A stretch of 64,000 bases of DNA from assembly GCA_000720845.1 (NCBI GenBank), contig JODU01000003.1:62001-126000 (forward strand). The letters run 5' to 3'. This DNA comes from Kitasatospora aureofaciens. Lineage in GTDB: Bacteria; Actinomycetota; Actinomycetes; Streptomycetales; Streptomycetaceae. This document shows, one piece after another, positions 8,849 to 17,654 of this stretch. Numbering within the stretch: position 1 is the stretch's first letter; each line of letters opens with the position of its first letter. The notes under the pieces were generated by a model, which was given only the letters and a program-made list of their open reading frames with translations, was not told where the DNA came from and did no database searches. The translations under genes and the position numbers were made by a program.

Positions 8849-8880
8849 AGGAGTACTGAGGGAGTGCTCAGGGAGTGCTT
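8848..8880 (+). repeat. Three tandem 11-bp repeats upstream of geosmin synthase
   Basis: Three consecutive 11-mers, AAGGAGTACTG, AGGGAGTGCTC and AGGGAGTGCTT, start at the stop codon of the DUF89 gene and run toward the geosmin synthase promoter. A fourth degenerate unit follows. Spacing of about one helical turn would suit repeated protein contacts; function unknown. Confidence 0.7.
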
Positions 8881-8909
8881 GGGGAGAAGTTCCCGCATTC
8901 CGGGCGGAT

Positions 8910-8925
8910 TCACGCGATGGTGTGA
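8910..8925. promoter_or_regulatory. BldM-like box upstream of geosmin synthase
   Basis: TCACGCGATGGTGTGA has the TCAC-N8-GTGA architecture of the class I BldM operator and matches 11 of the 14 specified positions as I recall the consensus. It ends 51 bases before the start codon. Geosmin synthase genes are reported to be controlled by sporulation regulators including BldM, so this is a sensible site. Binding here is inferred. Confidence 0.5.
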
Positions 8926-8976
8926 TCATGTGCGGCCCTGTGGATGCGTCCGGAGGGCCATGGGTAGTGCCCGGCC

Positions 8977-11175
8977 ATGACGCAACAGCCCTTCCAACTC
9001 CCGCACTTCTACCTGCCGCATCCCGCGCGGCTCAACCCGCATCTCGACGAGGCGCGTGCCCACTCGACGACGTGGGCGCGCGAGATGGGCATGCTGGAGG
9101 GCTCCGGGGTCTGGGAGCAGTCCGACCTCGACGCCCATGACTACGGCCTGCTCTGCGCCTACACCCACCCCGACTGCGACGGGCCGGCGCTCTCCCTCAT
9201 CACCGACTGGTACGTGTGGGTCTTCTTCTTCGACGACCACTTCCTGGAGAAGTTCAAACGCACCCAGGACCGCCTCGCCGGCAAGGCCCACCTGGACCGG
9301 CTCCCCCTGTTCATGCCGCTCGACGACGCCACCGGGATGCCCGAGCCGGAGAATCCGGTCGAGGCCGGCCTCGCCGACCTGTGGACCCGGACGGTGCCGG
9401 CGATGTCGGCCGACTGGCGCCGCCGTTTCGCCGTCGCCACCGAGCACCTGCTCAACGAGTCGATGTGGGAGCTGTCCAACATCAACGAGGGGCGCGTCGC
9501 CAACCCCGTCGAGTACATCGAGATGCGCCGCAAGGTCGGCGGCGCCCCCTGGTCCGCCGGGCTCGTGGAGTACGCGACCGCCGAGGTGCCCGACGCCGTC
9601 GCCGGCACCAGGCCGCTCAGGGTGCTCATGGAGACGTTCTCCGACGCCGTGCACCTGCGCAACGACCTCTTCTCCTACCAGCGGGAGGTCGAGGACGAGG
9701 GCGAGCTGAGCAACGGGGTGCTGGTCCTGGAGACCTTCTTCGGCTGCACCACCCAGGAGGCCGCCGAGCTGGTCAACGACGTCCTCACCTCACGGCTGCA
9801 CCAGTTCGAGCACACCGCGTTCACCGAGGTGCCCGCCGTCGCCCTGGAGAAGGGCCTGACCCCGCCGGAGGCCGCCGCCGTCGCGGCTTATACGAAGGGG
9901 CTGCAGGACTGGCAGTCCGGCGGCCACGAATGGCACATGCGCTCCAGCCGCTACATGAACAAGGGCGAGCGCCCCCTGGCCGGCTGGCAGACGCTGACCG
10001 GCCCCGGCACCTCCGCGGCGGACGTCGGCGCACTGCTCGCCGCCGCGGCCGCCCAGCGGGCCCGCCCCTATTCCTACGTGCCCTTCCAGAAGGTCGGCCC
10101 CTCCGTCATCCCCGACATCCGCATGCCCTACCCGCTGGAGCTGAGCCCCGCCCTGGAGGGCGCCCGGCGGCACCTGTCCGAGTGGTGCGCGAGGACGGGC
10201 ATGCTCAGCGAGGGGGTCTGGGACGAGGACAAGCTCGCGAGCTGCGACCTCCCCCTGTGCGCCGCCGGCCTCGACCCGGACGCCACCCAGGACCAGCTCG
10301 ACCTCGCTTCCGGCTGGCTGGCCTTCGGCACATACGGCGACGACTACTACCCCCTCGTCTACGGTCACCGCCGGGACCTCGCCGCCGCCCGGCTGACCAC
10401 CGCCCGGCTGTCGGCCTGCATGCCGCTCGACGGCGAGCCCGTCCCGCCGCCCGTCAACGCCATGGAACGCTCCCTGATCGACCTGTGGGCGCGCACCACG
10501 GCCGGGATGACGCCGCAGGAGCGGCGTCCACTGAGGGCGGCCGTCGACACGATGACCGAGGCCTGGGTGTGGGAGCTGTCCAACCAGATCCAGAACCGCG
10601 TCCCCGACCCGGTGGACTACCTGGAGATGCGGCGCGCCACCTTCGGCTCCGACCTCACCCTGGGCCTGTGCCGCGCCGGGCACGGCCCGGCGGTGCCGCC
10701 CGAGGTCTACCGCAGCGGTCCCGTCCGCTCCCTGGAGAACGCGGCGATCGACTACGCCTGCCTGCTCAACGACGTCTTCTCGTACCAGAAGGAGATCGAG
10801 TACGAGGGCGAGATCCACAACGCGATCCTCGTCGTGCAGAACTTCTTCGGCGTCGACTACCCGGCGGCCCTGGGCGTCGTGCAGGACCTGATGAACCAGC
10901 GCATGCGCCAGTTCGAGCACGTCGTCGCACACGAACTCCCCGTCGTCTACGACGACTTCCAGCTGTCCGAGGAGGCGCGGGGCATCATGCACGGCTATGT
11001 CACCGACCTGCAGAACTGGATGGCGGGCATCCTCAACTGGCACCGGAGCGTCCCGCGTTACAAGGCCGAGTACCTGGCGAGCCGCACCCACGGCTTCCTC
11101 CCGGACCGGATCCCGGCCGCGCCCGTGCCCAGGCCGGTCACCGTGCCGGGGAGCAGTCCCGCCCTGACGCCCTGA
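8977..11175 (+). CDS. geoA: Geosmin synthase (germacradienol/germacrene D synthase)
   Basis: 732-aa two-domain class I terpene cyclase converting farnesyl diphosphate to geosmin. The N-terminal domain, which makes germacradienol and germacrene D, has the Mg-binding DDHFLE at residues 86-91 and the NSE motif NDLFSYQRE near 228. The C-terminal domain, which converts germacradienol to geosmin, has the atypical DDYYP near 455 and a second NDVFSYQKE near 600. Both active sites are intact. The protein closely follows S. coelicolor SCO6073 as I remember it; the C-terminal tail is a little longer and differs. It probably has its own promoter (BldM-like box at 8910). Confidence 0.97.
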   Translation: MTQQPFQLPHFYLPHPARLNPHLDEARAHSTTWAREMGMLEGSGVWEQSDLDAHDYGLLCAYTHPDCDGPALSLITDWYVWVFFFDDHFLEKFKRTQDRLAGKAHLDRLPLFMPLDDATGMPEPENPVEAGLADLWTRTVPAMSADWRRRFAVATEHLLNESMWELSNINEGRVANPVEYIEMRRKVGGAPWSAGLVEYATAEVPDAVAGTRPLRVLMETFSDAVHLRNDLFSYQREVEDEGELSNGVLVLETFFGCTTQEAAELVNDVLTSRLHQFEHTAFTEVPAVALEKGLTPPEAAAVAAYTKGLQDWQSGGHEWHMRSSRYMNKGERPLAGWQTLTGPGTSAADVGALLAAAAAQRARPYSYVPFQKVGPSVIPDIRMPYPLELSPALEGARRHLSEWCARTGMLSEGVWDEDKLASCDLPLCAAGLDPDATQDQLDLASGWLAFGTYGDDYYPLVYGHRRDLAAARLTTARLSACMPLDGEPVPPPVNAMERSLIDLWARTTAGMTPQERRPLRAAVDTMTEAWVWELSNQIQNRVPDPVDYLEMRRATFGSDLTLGLCRAGHGPAVPPEVYRSGPVRSLENAAIDYACLLNDVFSYQKEIEYEGEIHNAILVVQNFFGVDYPAALGVVQDLMNQRMRQFEHVVAHELPVVYDDFQLSEEARGIMHGYVTDLQNWMAGILNWHRSVPRYKAEYLASRTHGFLPDRIPAAPVPRPVTVPGSSPALTP

Positions 11176-11250
11176 CCGACGTTCAGTCTCACTCTTTCGT
11201 GGCTCGTCACGCGCCGGTGCGCCGGGTAGAGCACCTGCCGGAGGCGATCC

Positions 11251-11859
11251 ATGGAACAGACAGCGTTGCGTCCCAAGCCGATGCCCGGCCGGGACCCGGG
11301 GCCCGGCACCGAGCCCGGCACCGACCGGCGTCCGCACCCCGGGCGCCGGCGCCGGCGGCGGCTGACCACCCTGCTGCTCGGCGTGCTCACCGCGGTGGTC
11401 CTGCTCCTCGCGGGCGTGGGACTCGGCACGGTGGGCGCCACGGTGATCGGCATGAGCAAGCTGGCCGAGATGCAGCAGCAGGCCGGGGCGGCGGGGCCGG
11501 GAGGGGGCGCCGGAGCGGCGACGGGCACCCGGGCCGCCCCGGCGCACCCGTCGGCCGGTTCCTCGGCCGGCCCGTCCCCCTCCCCGGCGCCGGTCGGCGC
11601 GACCCTCGGTGTGGAGGCCGTGGACGACGAGAAGCCCGGAGCCCGGGTCGTCGGCGTCCACGTGCCGGGGCCCGGGTACGCGGCGGGTCTGGTGCGGGGT
11701 GACGTCCTGCTGGCGTTCGGCAGGACCCGCGTCGACTCGGCCGCCGACCTCGCACACGCCGTGGCCCGCGCCCGCCCCGGCAAGGAGGTCAAGCTCACCG
11801 TGCGCCACCGCAGCGGCGGCTACCAGCAGCTGACGGCCGTACCGGGCGTCGTCACATGA
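11251..11859 (+). CDS. Membrane-anchored PDZ-domain protein
   Basis: 202 aa. A proline/arginine-rich cytoplasmic start (1-38) is followed by one membrane helix (~39-68), a low-complexity Gly/Ala/Pro/Ser linker (~75-115) and a C-terminal PDZ domain (~118-200) with GARVVGVHVPGPGYAAGLVRGDVLLAFG. There is no protease domain, so it resembles a detached HtrA-type PDZ module facing outside. It starts 75 bases after geosmin synthase; co-transcription is possible but no functional link is evident. The partner protein is unknown. Confidence 0.8.
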   Translation: MEQTALRPKPMPGRDPGPGTEPGTDRRPHPGRRRRRRLTTLLLGVLTAVVLLLAGVGLGTVGATVIGMSKLAEMQQQAGAAGPGGGAGAATGTRAAPAHPSAGSSAGPSPSPAPVGATLGVEAVDDEKPGARVVGVHVPGPGYAAGLVRGDVLLAFGRTRVDSAADLAHAVARARPGKEVKLTVRHRSGGYQQLTAVPGVVT

Positions 11860-11913
11860 CACTGCGCACCGGCTGCCTGCCGTCGCCCGACGGTGCGTCG
11901 CGCGACACTACCG

Positions 11914-12669
11914 TCACGCCACCGTGCGGAAGTGGCTCGTGAGCCGTCCGGCGTCGTCCAGCACGTGGAAGGCGAGCCCGACCGGCGCGTCCCGGTCCGC
12001 GATCTCCTCGCCCTCCCAGGGCAGCCGCAGCGTCCACGTCACCCCGGGGCCGACCATCAGCGGCCGCCCGGCGAACACCGTGGCGGCGGGTGTGTGGGCG
12101 TGACCCGTGATCAGCCCGGCGATCCGGGGCCTTCGCTCCAGCAGTGCGGCGAGGCGCTCGGGGTGGCGCAGCCGGCAGGAGTCGGGCAGGGGGTGGTGCA
12201 CGGGCGTGGGCGGGTGGTGGAAGGCGAGCAGGGCCGGCATGTCGCCGTCGAGTCCGTCGAGCGACGCCTCGATCCAGGCGTAGGTCTCCTCGTCCAGTTC
12301 GCCTTCGTCGCTGCCCGGGATGCTGGAGTCGCACATCAGGACCGCGGCGCCGTCGAAGACGTGCATGCCGTTGACCGGGCCGTCGGCGGCGGGGCGGCCG
12401 AGCAGCGCCTTGCGGTAGGGCGCGCGGCTGTCGTGGTTGCCCGGGCAGGTGAGCACGGGGAACGGCGCGGAGCCGTCGCCCAGTCCCAGGAGGCGGGCGG
12501 CCTCCTCGTACTCCGCCTCCGTGCCGTGGTCCGCGACGTCCCCGGTGACCAGCAGCGCGTCCACCCGTCCCGGCAGCCGCCACAGCCGGTCGCGCACCCG
12601 CTCGGCGCGCTCCGTCGCCCGCGGGCTTCCGTCCAGGTGCAGATCGCTGATGTGCGCGAGTACGAGCAC
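11914..12669 (-). CDS. Metallophosphoesterase (cyclic-nucleotide phosphodiesterase-like)
   Basis: 251-aa calcineurin-like metallophosphoesterase with the full metal-site series: DLHLDG near residue 10, GDVADHG near 45, GNHDSR near 77, HHPPTPVH and GHAHTP. This arrangement is that of class III phosphodiesterases (CpdA/GpdQ-like); cAMP is a possible but unproven substrate. The GTG start at 12669 is supported by AAGGAGG eight bases upstream. It is divergent from the Xaa-Pro peptidase gene, with a long palindrome between them. Confidence 0.88.
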   Translation of the reverse strand: MLVLAHISDLHLDGSPRATERAERVRDRLWRLPGRVDALLVTGDVADHGTEAEYEEAARLLGLGDGSAPFPVLTCPGNHDSRAPYRKALLGRPAADGPVNGMHVFDGAAVLMCDSSIPGSDEGELDEETYAWIEASLDGLDGDMPALLAFHHPPTPVHHPLPDSCRLRHPERLAALLERRPRIAGLITGHAHTPAATVFAGRPLMVGPGVTWTLRLPWEGEEIADRDAPVGLAFHVLDDAGRLTSHFRTVA

Positions 12670-12715
12670 GATGCCGGCCTCCTTCGGGCGCCCCGACCGC
12701 GGACGCCTCCCGTTG

Positions 12716-12744
12716 CTAATGATTGGAAGGCATCCAATCATTAG
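12716..12744. promoter_or_regulatory. AT-rich palindrome with perfect 12-bp arms (probable operator)
   Basis: CTAATGATTGGA and TCCAATCATTAG flank five bases. The composition is far more AT-rich than the surrounding DNA. It lies 46 bases upstream of the metallophosphoesterase start and 99 bases upstream of the peptidase start, so it could be an operator for either or both. The regulator is not encoded nearby. GntR- or MarR-type binding is a guess from form only. Confidence 0.6.
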
Positions 12745-12843
12745 TTGTCGGGGTTGTTCCATGCCAATCGGCTCGCGTCGCCCCCGTCCTGGGGGCAGGA
12801 TGCTGCCCGTGGTCCCTTCACCCTTGCGCCCCGGGAGGCCCGG

Positions 12844-13974
12844 ATGACCGGCAGCAGGCCCGCTGCTTCCTTCACCGCCGACGACTACCGGACCCGCATG
12901 GAGCGCGCCGCGCACGCGGCCGCCGACGCCGGGCTGGCCGGGCTGCTGGTTGCCCCGGGCCCCGACCTGGTGTGGCTCACCGGCTACGCGCCCACGGCGG
13001 ACACCGAACGGCTCACCCTGCTCGTCCTCGCCCCGGGACGCGACCCCGTCCTCGTCGTCCCGGCCCTGGAGGCCCCCGACGCCGCGAAGGCGGCCGGCGC
13101 GCCCGCCCTGACCCTGCGCGACTGGACCGACGGCAAGGACCCCTACGCGGCCACCGCCGCCCTCCTCGACGGATCCGGACGCTTCGGCATCAGCGACAAC
13201 GCCTGGGCCCTGCACCTGCTGGCGCTCCAGCGCACCCTGCCCGACACCTCGTACGCCTCCCTCACCGAGGCGCTGCCGATGCTCCGCGCCGTCAAGGACG
13301 CGGCGGAGCTGGAGCTGCTGGCGGCGGCGGGCGCGGCCGCGGACGCCGCCTTCGAGGAGATCCGGCAGGTCCGCTTCGGCGGGCGCCGGGAGTCGGAGGT
13401 CGCCGCCGACCTGGCCGAGTTCCTGCGCCGCTCCGGGCACTCCCAGGTCGACTTCACCATCGTCGCCTCGGGCCCCAACGGCGCCAACCCGCACCACGAG
13501 GTCGGCGACCGGGTCATCGAGGACGGCGACATGATCGTCCTCGACTTCGGCGGCCTCAAGGACGGCTACGGCTCGGACACCTCCCGCACCGTCCACGTGG
13601 GCGAACCCACCGACGAGGAGCGCCGGGTGCACGACCTGGTCCGCGAGGCGCAGGAGGCCGGCTTCCGGGCGGTGCGGCCCGGCGCCGCCTGCCAGGACGT
13701 TGACCGCGCCGCCCGCGCGGTCATCGCGGACGCCGGGTACGGCGAGTACTTCATCCACCGCACCGGGCACGGCATCGGCGTCACCACGCACGAACCGCCG
13801 TACATGATCGAGGGCGAGGAGCAGCCCCTGGTGCCCGGCATGTGCTTCTCCGTCGAGCCCGGCGTCTACCTGCCCGGCCGGTTCGGGGTACGCATCGAGG
13901 ACATCGTCACCGTCACCGCCGACGGCGGCCGGCGGCTCAACGACACCACCCGGGAGATGGTCGTCGTCGAGTGA
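12844..13974 (+). CDS. Xaa-Pro aminopeptidase/dipeptidase (M24B)
   Basis: 376-aa creatinase-like N-domain (~10-140) joined to a pita-bread M24 catalytic domain (~150-370). All five dimetal ligands appear in order: Asp in IVLDFGG, Asp in GSDTSRT, His in GTGHGIG, Glu in SVEPGVY and Glu in RIEDIV. It cleaves X-Pro bonds in short peptides in the cytoplasm. ATG 12844 is chosen for its GGGAGG seven bases upstream; the open frame extends back to a TTG at 12745 but that stretch does not look coding. Confidence 0.93.
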   Translation: MTGSRPAASFTADDYRTRMERAAHAAADAGLAGLLVAPGPDLVWLTGYAPTADTERLTLLVLAPGRDPVLVVPALEAPDAAKAAGAPALTLRDWTDGKDPYAATAALLDGSGRFGISDNAWALHLLALQRTLPDTSYASLTEALPMLRAVKDAAELELLAAAGAAADAAFEEIRQVRFGGRRESEVAADLAEFLRRSGHSQVDFTIVASGPNGANPHHEVGDRVIEDGDMIVLDFGGLKDGYGSDTSRTVHVGEPTDEERRVHDLVREAQEAGFRAVRPGAACQDVDRAARAVIADAGYGEYFIHRTGHGIGVTTHEPPYMIEGEEQPLVPGMCFSVEPGVYLPGRFGVRIEDIVTVTADGGRRLNDTTREMVVVE

Positions 13975-14029
13975 CCGGTGACGGACGGACCCCGAACGCC
14001 CCGGCAGACCCCAAGGACGACGGCGCGAG

Positions 14030-14968
14030 ATGACCCAGGCACCGACACCCACCGCGGACACCGTCCGCCGGCTGGTCCGCTCCCTGCTGGGCGGGAGCAC
14101 GCAACCCGACGTCCGGCCGGTCGCCGAGGGCGTCGAACCCGACACGTGGTGGGTCGGCACCCGGCACGTCCTGCGGCTGGCCCCGGACCGGGAGACCGCG
14201 GCGCGCAGACGCCGCGAACTGCGCCTGCGCGAACTGGTGCGGCCGTACGTCCCGGTCGCGCTGCCGACGAGCGTGGCGCACGGCGAGTGGGCACCGGGCC
14301 TCACCTACACGCTGGACGCCAAGGTGACCGGCGGGTCGGGCGAGGACCACGACGTGTCCGCCCTGGGCGAGGCGGACCTCGCGGCGGTACTCACCGGCCT
14401 GCGCGAGGTGCCGGTCCGCCAGGCCGAGACGCTCGGGGTGCCGCGGGCGGCCCCGCGCTTGCTGGAGACCCTGCGGCAGTCCGCCGAGCGCGCCGCCCGC
14501 GACCTCGCCGCGGCCGACGAGTTCGACGCCGCGCGGCCGGAGCGGCTCACGCGGGAGGCGACGGCCCAGCTCGGCGTCCAGCCGGGCGCGACGGTCCTCG
14601 TCCACCACGGGCTGACCGGGGAGCACCTCGTGGTCAGCGCCGACGGGCGGGTGCGCGGCGTCCTCGGCTGGAGCGACGCGGTCCTCGGCGACCCGGCCGA
14701 GGACATCGCCGGGCTCGCCCTCTCCGTGGGCTCACCGGCCGCCGTCCGTGCCGCCACCCTCGCCGGGTACGGCGCCCGGCCCTGTCTGCGCGGCCTGTGG
14801 CTGGCCCGCTGCGACGCGGTCGTGGACCTCGCTAAGGCACTCGCCGGCCGGTCCGGCGCGCCGCCGCCCCTGCCCCTGCTCAGGACCCGACTGCGACGCG
14901 CCTGGGAACCGATCCTGCTGGAACGCGTGACGGAACTGCGCGACGACGCCCCGGACGACGCCACCTGA
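14030..14968 (+). CDS. APH-fold protein with degenerate catalytic site (probable pseudokinase)
   Basis: 312-aa aminoglycoside-phosphotransferase-fold protein. The general architecture is kept, ending in DAVLGDPAEDIAGLAL, but the active site is not. Where intact relatives have HGDxxxxN, it reads HHGLTGEHLVV, so the catalytic Asp and the Mg-binding Asn are replaced. The IDW/IDF metal motif reads VLGWSD, with Gly for Asp. The reading frame is clean and codon use normal, so this is a maintained variant rather than a pseudogene. It follows the peptidase by 55 bases. I would not call it a resistance enzyme. Confidence 0.75.
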   Translation: MTQAPTPTADTVRRLVRSLLGGSTQPDVRPVAEGVEPDTWWVGTRHVLRLAPDRETAARRRRELRLRELVRPYVPVALPTSVAHGEWAPGLTYTLDAKVTGGSGEDHDVSALGEADLAAVLTGLREVPVRQAETLGVPRAAPRLLETLRQSAERAARDLAAADEFDAARPERLTREATAQLGVQPGATVLVHHGLTGEHLVVSADGRVRGVLGWSDAVLGDPAEDIAGLALSVGSPAAVRAATLAGYGARPCLRGLWLARCDAVVDLAKALAGRSGAPPPLPLLRTRLRRAWEPILLERVTELRDDAPDDAT

Positions 14969-14979
14969 GCGTGCCGTGC

Positions 14980-14998
14980 GGGCTCCGCCCGGGAGCCC
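14980..14998. terminator. Hairpin between convergent APH-fold gene and treZ
   Basis: GGGCTCC (14980-14986) and GGAGCCC (14992-14998) form a 7-bp stem with a five-base loop in the 32-base gap between convergent stops. It is placed to serve both genes; there is no clear U tract. Confidence 0.5.
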
Positions 14999-15000
14999 CT

Positions 15001-16746
15001 TCACTCCTGCGCCAGCACCACGCTCGACTCGCCCGGCACCCGCAGTATTCCGTTGGCGCCCGGGCCCTCGACCGGTTCCCACGCCGCGAGCACCCGGGCG
15101 GGGCGGTTGCCCAGGGGGATCGCCGCCGGTTCGGTGCCCAGGTTGACGGCCACCCGGATGTCACCGCGCCGGAAGGCCAGCCAGCCCGCCGTGCCGTCGT
15201 ACGCCACGCGGGTGTCGGCCAGGTCCGGGTCGGTCAGGTCCGGCTGCTCGGCGCGCAGGGCGATCAGCCGCCGGTACCAGTCCAGTACGCGCGCGTGCGG
15301 CTCGCGTTCCGGCTCCGACCAGTCGAGGCAGGAGCGCTCGCGCGTCGCCGGGTCCTGCGGGTCGGGCACGTCCTCCTCCCGCCAGCCGTGCGCCGCGAAC
15401 TCCCGCCGCCTGCCGCGCCGTACCGCCTGAGCGAGCTGCGGGTCGGTGTGGTCGGTGAAGAACTGCCACGGGGTGCCCGCCGCCCACTCCTCGCCCATGA
15501 ACAGCATCGGCGTGAACGGCGCGGTCAGCGTCAGGGTGGCCGCGCAGGCGGCGAGCCCGGGGGAGACCAGGGACGCCAGGCGGTCTCCCTGGGCGCGGTT
15601 GCCGACCTGGTCGTGGGTCTGGCTGTAGCCGGTCAGCCGGTGCGCGGCGACCCGGCCGCGGTCCAGCGCACGGCCGTGCGAGCGGCCCCGGAAGCTGGAG
15701 TAGGTGCCGTCGTGGAAGTACCCCCGGGTCAGCGTCTTGGCGAGGGCCGCCAGCGGGTCGCGCGCGAAGTCGGCGTAGTAGCCCTGCGACTCCCCGGTCA
15801 GCGCGGCGTGCAGCGCGTGGTGGAAGTCGTCGTTCCACTGCGCGTGCACGCCCAGGCCGCCCTCCGCGCGCGGGGTGATGATCCGCGGGTCGTTCAGGTC
15901 GGACTCGGCGATCAGGAAGAGCGGCCGGTCCAGATCGGCCGCGAGGCCGTCCACGGCGGTCGACAGCTGCTCCAGGAAGTGGCACGCGCGCGTGTCGGCC
16001 AGGGCGTGCACCGCGTCCAGGCGCAGCCCGTCGATCCGGTAGTCCCGCAGCCACGCCAGCGCGCTGTCCACCAGATACGTCCGCACCTCGTCGGAGCCGG
16101 GCGCGTCCAGGTTCACGGCGATGCCCCAGGGCGTGTGGTGGGTGTCGGTGAAGTACGGGCCGAAGGCGGGCAGGTAGTTGCCGGACGGGCCCAGGTGGTT
16201 GTGCACCACGTCCAGGACCACGCCGAGGCCGAGCGCGTGCGCCCGGTCGACGAACCGTTTCAGCGCCTCGGGCCCGCCGTACGGCTCGTGCACCGCCCAC
16301 AGCGAGACCCCCTCGTACCCCCAGCCATGCCGTCCGGGGAAGGGGCACAGCGGCATCAACTCGACGTGGGTGACGCCCAGGCGCACCAGGTGTTCGAGGC
16401 GCTCGGCGGCGGCGTCGAGGGTGCCCTCGGGGGTGTACGTCCCCACGTGCAGCTCGTACAGGACCCCGCCGGGCAGCGGACGCCCCGCCCACGGGGCACG
16501 CCAGGCGTACCGCCCGTGGTCGACGACCGCGCTCAGCCCGTCGGGGCCGTCCGGCTGGCGGCGCGATCGCGGGTCCGGCAGCACCGGCCCGTCGTCCACC
16601 GCGAAGCCGTATCGCGACCCGTCACTCGCCTCCGCCTCACCGCACCACCACCCCGGCCGCTCCGGATCGCGCTCCAGCGCGCGCGTGGCGCCGTCGCACT
16701 GCAACGTCACTCGGCCGGCCTGCGGTGCCCACACCTCGAACTGCAC
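15001..16746 (-). CDS. treZ: Malto-oligosyltrehalose trehalohydrolase
   Basis: 581-aa GH13 enzyme that releases trehalose from maltooligosyltrehalose, the last step of the TreY-TreZ route from glycogen. An N-terminal beta-sandwich (~1-90) precedes the barrel. Catalytic segments are DVVHNHLG, GLRLDAVHAL (nucleophile Asp), LIAESDLNDP (acid/base Glu) and WNDDFHHALH (stabilising Asp region). The C-terminal part (~500-581) is the usual small beta-domain. GTG 16746 opens directly with VQFEVWAP. Its partners treY and glgX lie upstream on the same strand, separated by two plus-strand genes. Confidence 0.95.
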   Translation of the reverse strand: MQFEVWAPQAGRVTLQCDGATRALERDPERPGWWCGEAEASDGSRYGFAVDDGPVLPDPRSRRQPDGPDGLSAVVDHGRYAWRAPWAGRPLPGGVLYELHVGTYTPEGTLDAAAERLEHLVRLGVTHVELMPLCPFPGRHGWGYEGVSLWAVHEPYGGPEALKRFVDRAHALGLGVVLDVVHNHLGPSGNYLPAFGPYFTDTHHTPWGIAVNLDAPGSDEVRTYLVDSALAWLRDYRIDGLRLDAVHALADTRACHFLEQLSTAVDGLAADLDRPLFLIAESDLNDPRIITPRAEGGLGVHAQWNDDFHHALHAALTGESQGYYADFARDPLAALAKTLTRGYFHDGTYSSFRGRSHGRALDRGRVAAHRLTGYSQTHDQVGNRAQGDRLASLVSPGLAACAATLTLTAPFTPMLFMGEEWAAGTPWQFFTDHTDPQLAQAVRRGRRREFAAHGWREEDVPDPQDPATRERSCLDWSEPEREPHARVLDWYRRLIALRAEQPDLTDPDLADTRVAYDGTAGWLAFRRGDIRVAVNLGTEPAAIPLGNRPARVLAAWEPVEGPGANGILRVPGESSVVLAQE

Positions 16747-16925
16747 GGACGGTTCCCCTTCGTCTGCTCACCGTGATGTAGCCCCACTCATGGTCCTGCA
16801 TAAGAGATCGTTCCGCTGGGGATTGCCCCGGCTCACGGCGAGTGTCGTGCGGCACGCGCGCGAGGGCGGGCCGTCGTTTCCCCGTTTTCTGGACACTCCG
16901 GCCCACGCTGACCGACAATCGGCTC

Positions 16926-17477
16926 GTGACGTCGTCCTTCGAGTTCCCCACGTACCCCGCGCGGTTGTCGGACGCGGAGCGCGACAAGGCGCTGAGCGTG
17001 CTCCGGGACGGTGTCGCCATGGGGCGCCTGTCGCACGACACGTTCGTCCGCCGGATGGAGCTGGCGCTCGCCGCCCGCCGCCTGGATGAGCTGTCCGCGC
17101 TCACCGCCGACCTGCGCACCGAGAGCCGGCTGTCGCGGCTGGTTTTCGGCACCGTCGAGGCGGTGTCCGGATTCGGCGTACGGCTCGGCCGGGCGTGGCG
17201 GGCCGAGCGGCTGCCCAAGCTGCTGCTGCCCCACCCCGGCGCCGGTCATCCGCTGCGCATAGGGCGCGACCCGGCCAGCGGGCTGCGGCTGAGCCACGAG
17301 ACGGTCTCCCGGGTGCACGCGGAACTCAGTCTCCAGGGCGGCATGTGGGTGCTGCGCGACCTGGGCTCCACCAACGGCACCACGGTCAACGGGCGGCGGG
17401 TCATCGGCGCGGCCGTCGTCCGCGAGGGCGACCAGATCGGCTTCGGCGGGATGGCGTTCCGCCTGGCGGCGAACTGA
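16926..17477 (+). CDS. DUF1707-FHA domain protein
   Basis: 183 aa. Residues ~8-60 are a DUF1707 (SHOCT-like) domain with RLSDAERDKALSVLRDGVAMGRLS and the helical MELALAARRLDELSALTADL. The C-terminal half (~105-180) is a forkhead-associated domain with LRIGRDPASGLRLSHETVSR and LRDLGSTNGTTVNGRRV, including the expected phosphothreonine-binding GR/S/N residues. It likely binds a phosphorylated partner of a Ser/Thr kinase pathway; no kinase is nearby. The GTG at 16926 begins the conserved domain, so the upstream extension of the open frame is discarded. Confidence 0.85.
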   Translation: MTSSFEFPTYPARLSDAERDKALSVLRDGVAMGRLSHDTFVRRMELALAARRLDELSALTADLRTESRLSRLVFGTVEAVSGFGVRLGRAWRAERLPKLLLPHPGAGHPLRIGRDPASGLRLSHETVSRVHAELSLQGGMWVLRDLGSTNGTTVNGRRVIGAAVVREGDQIGFGGMAFRLAAN

Positions 17478-17654
17478 CGAGATCTGCCTCCCCGTCGGAC
17501 ACGGGGCCGGGCGGTCCGCCGCAGACCACGGAGATCCATGGCCCTCGCTTCACTCCGGGTGGCGGTCGTTTCCGTGGCGCAAACCCCTTTGCTTTTCGCG
17601 GTGTTGACGTACCCCGCAAGTCGTGACTGACTGTGCGTACACCGCGCACACCAG

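Noticed and set aside
6967..11175. Looking for a larger secondary-metabolite cluster around cprB and geosmin synthase
   Set aside because: No PKS, NRPS, scbA-type or tailoring genes accompany them; geosmin synthase acts alone.
9790..11862. 690-codon minus-strand frame opposite geosmin synthase and the PDZ gene
   Set aside because: Spans two well-supported plus-strand genes, shows no family pattern, and is the expected GC shadow.
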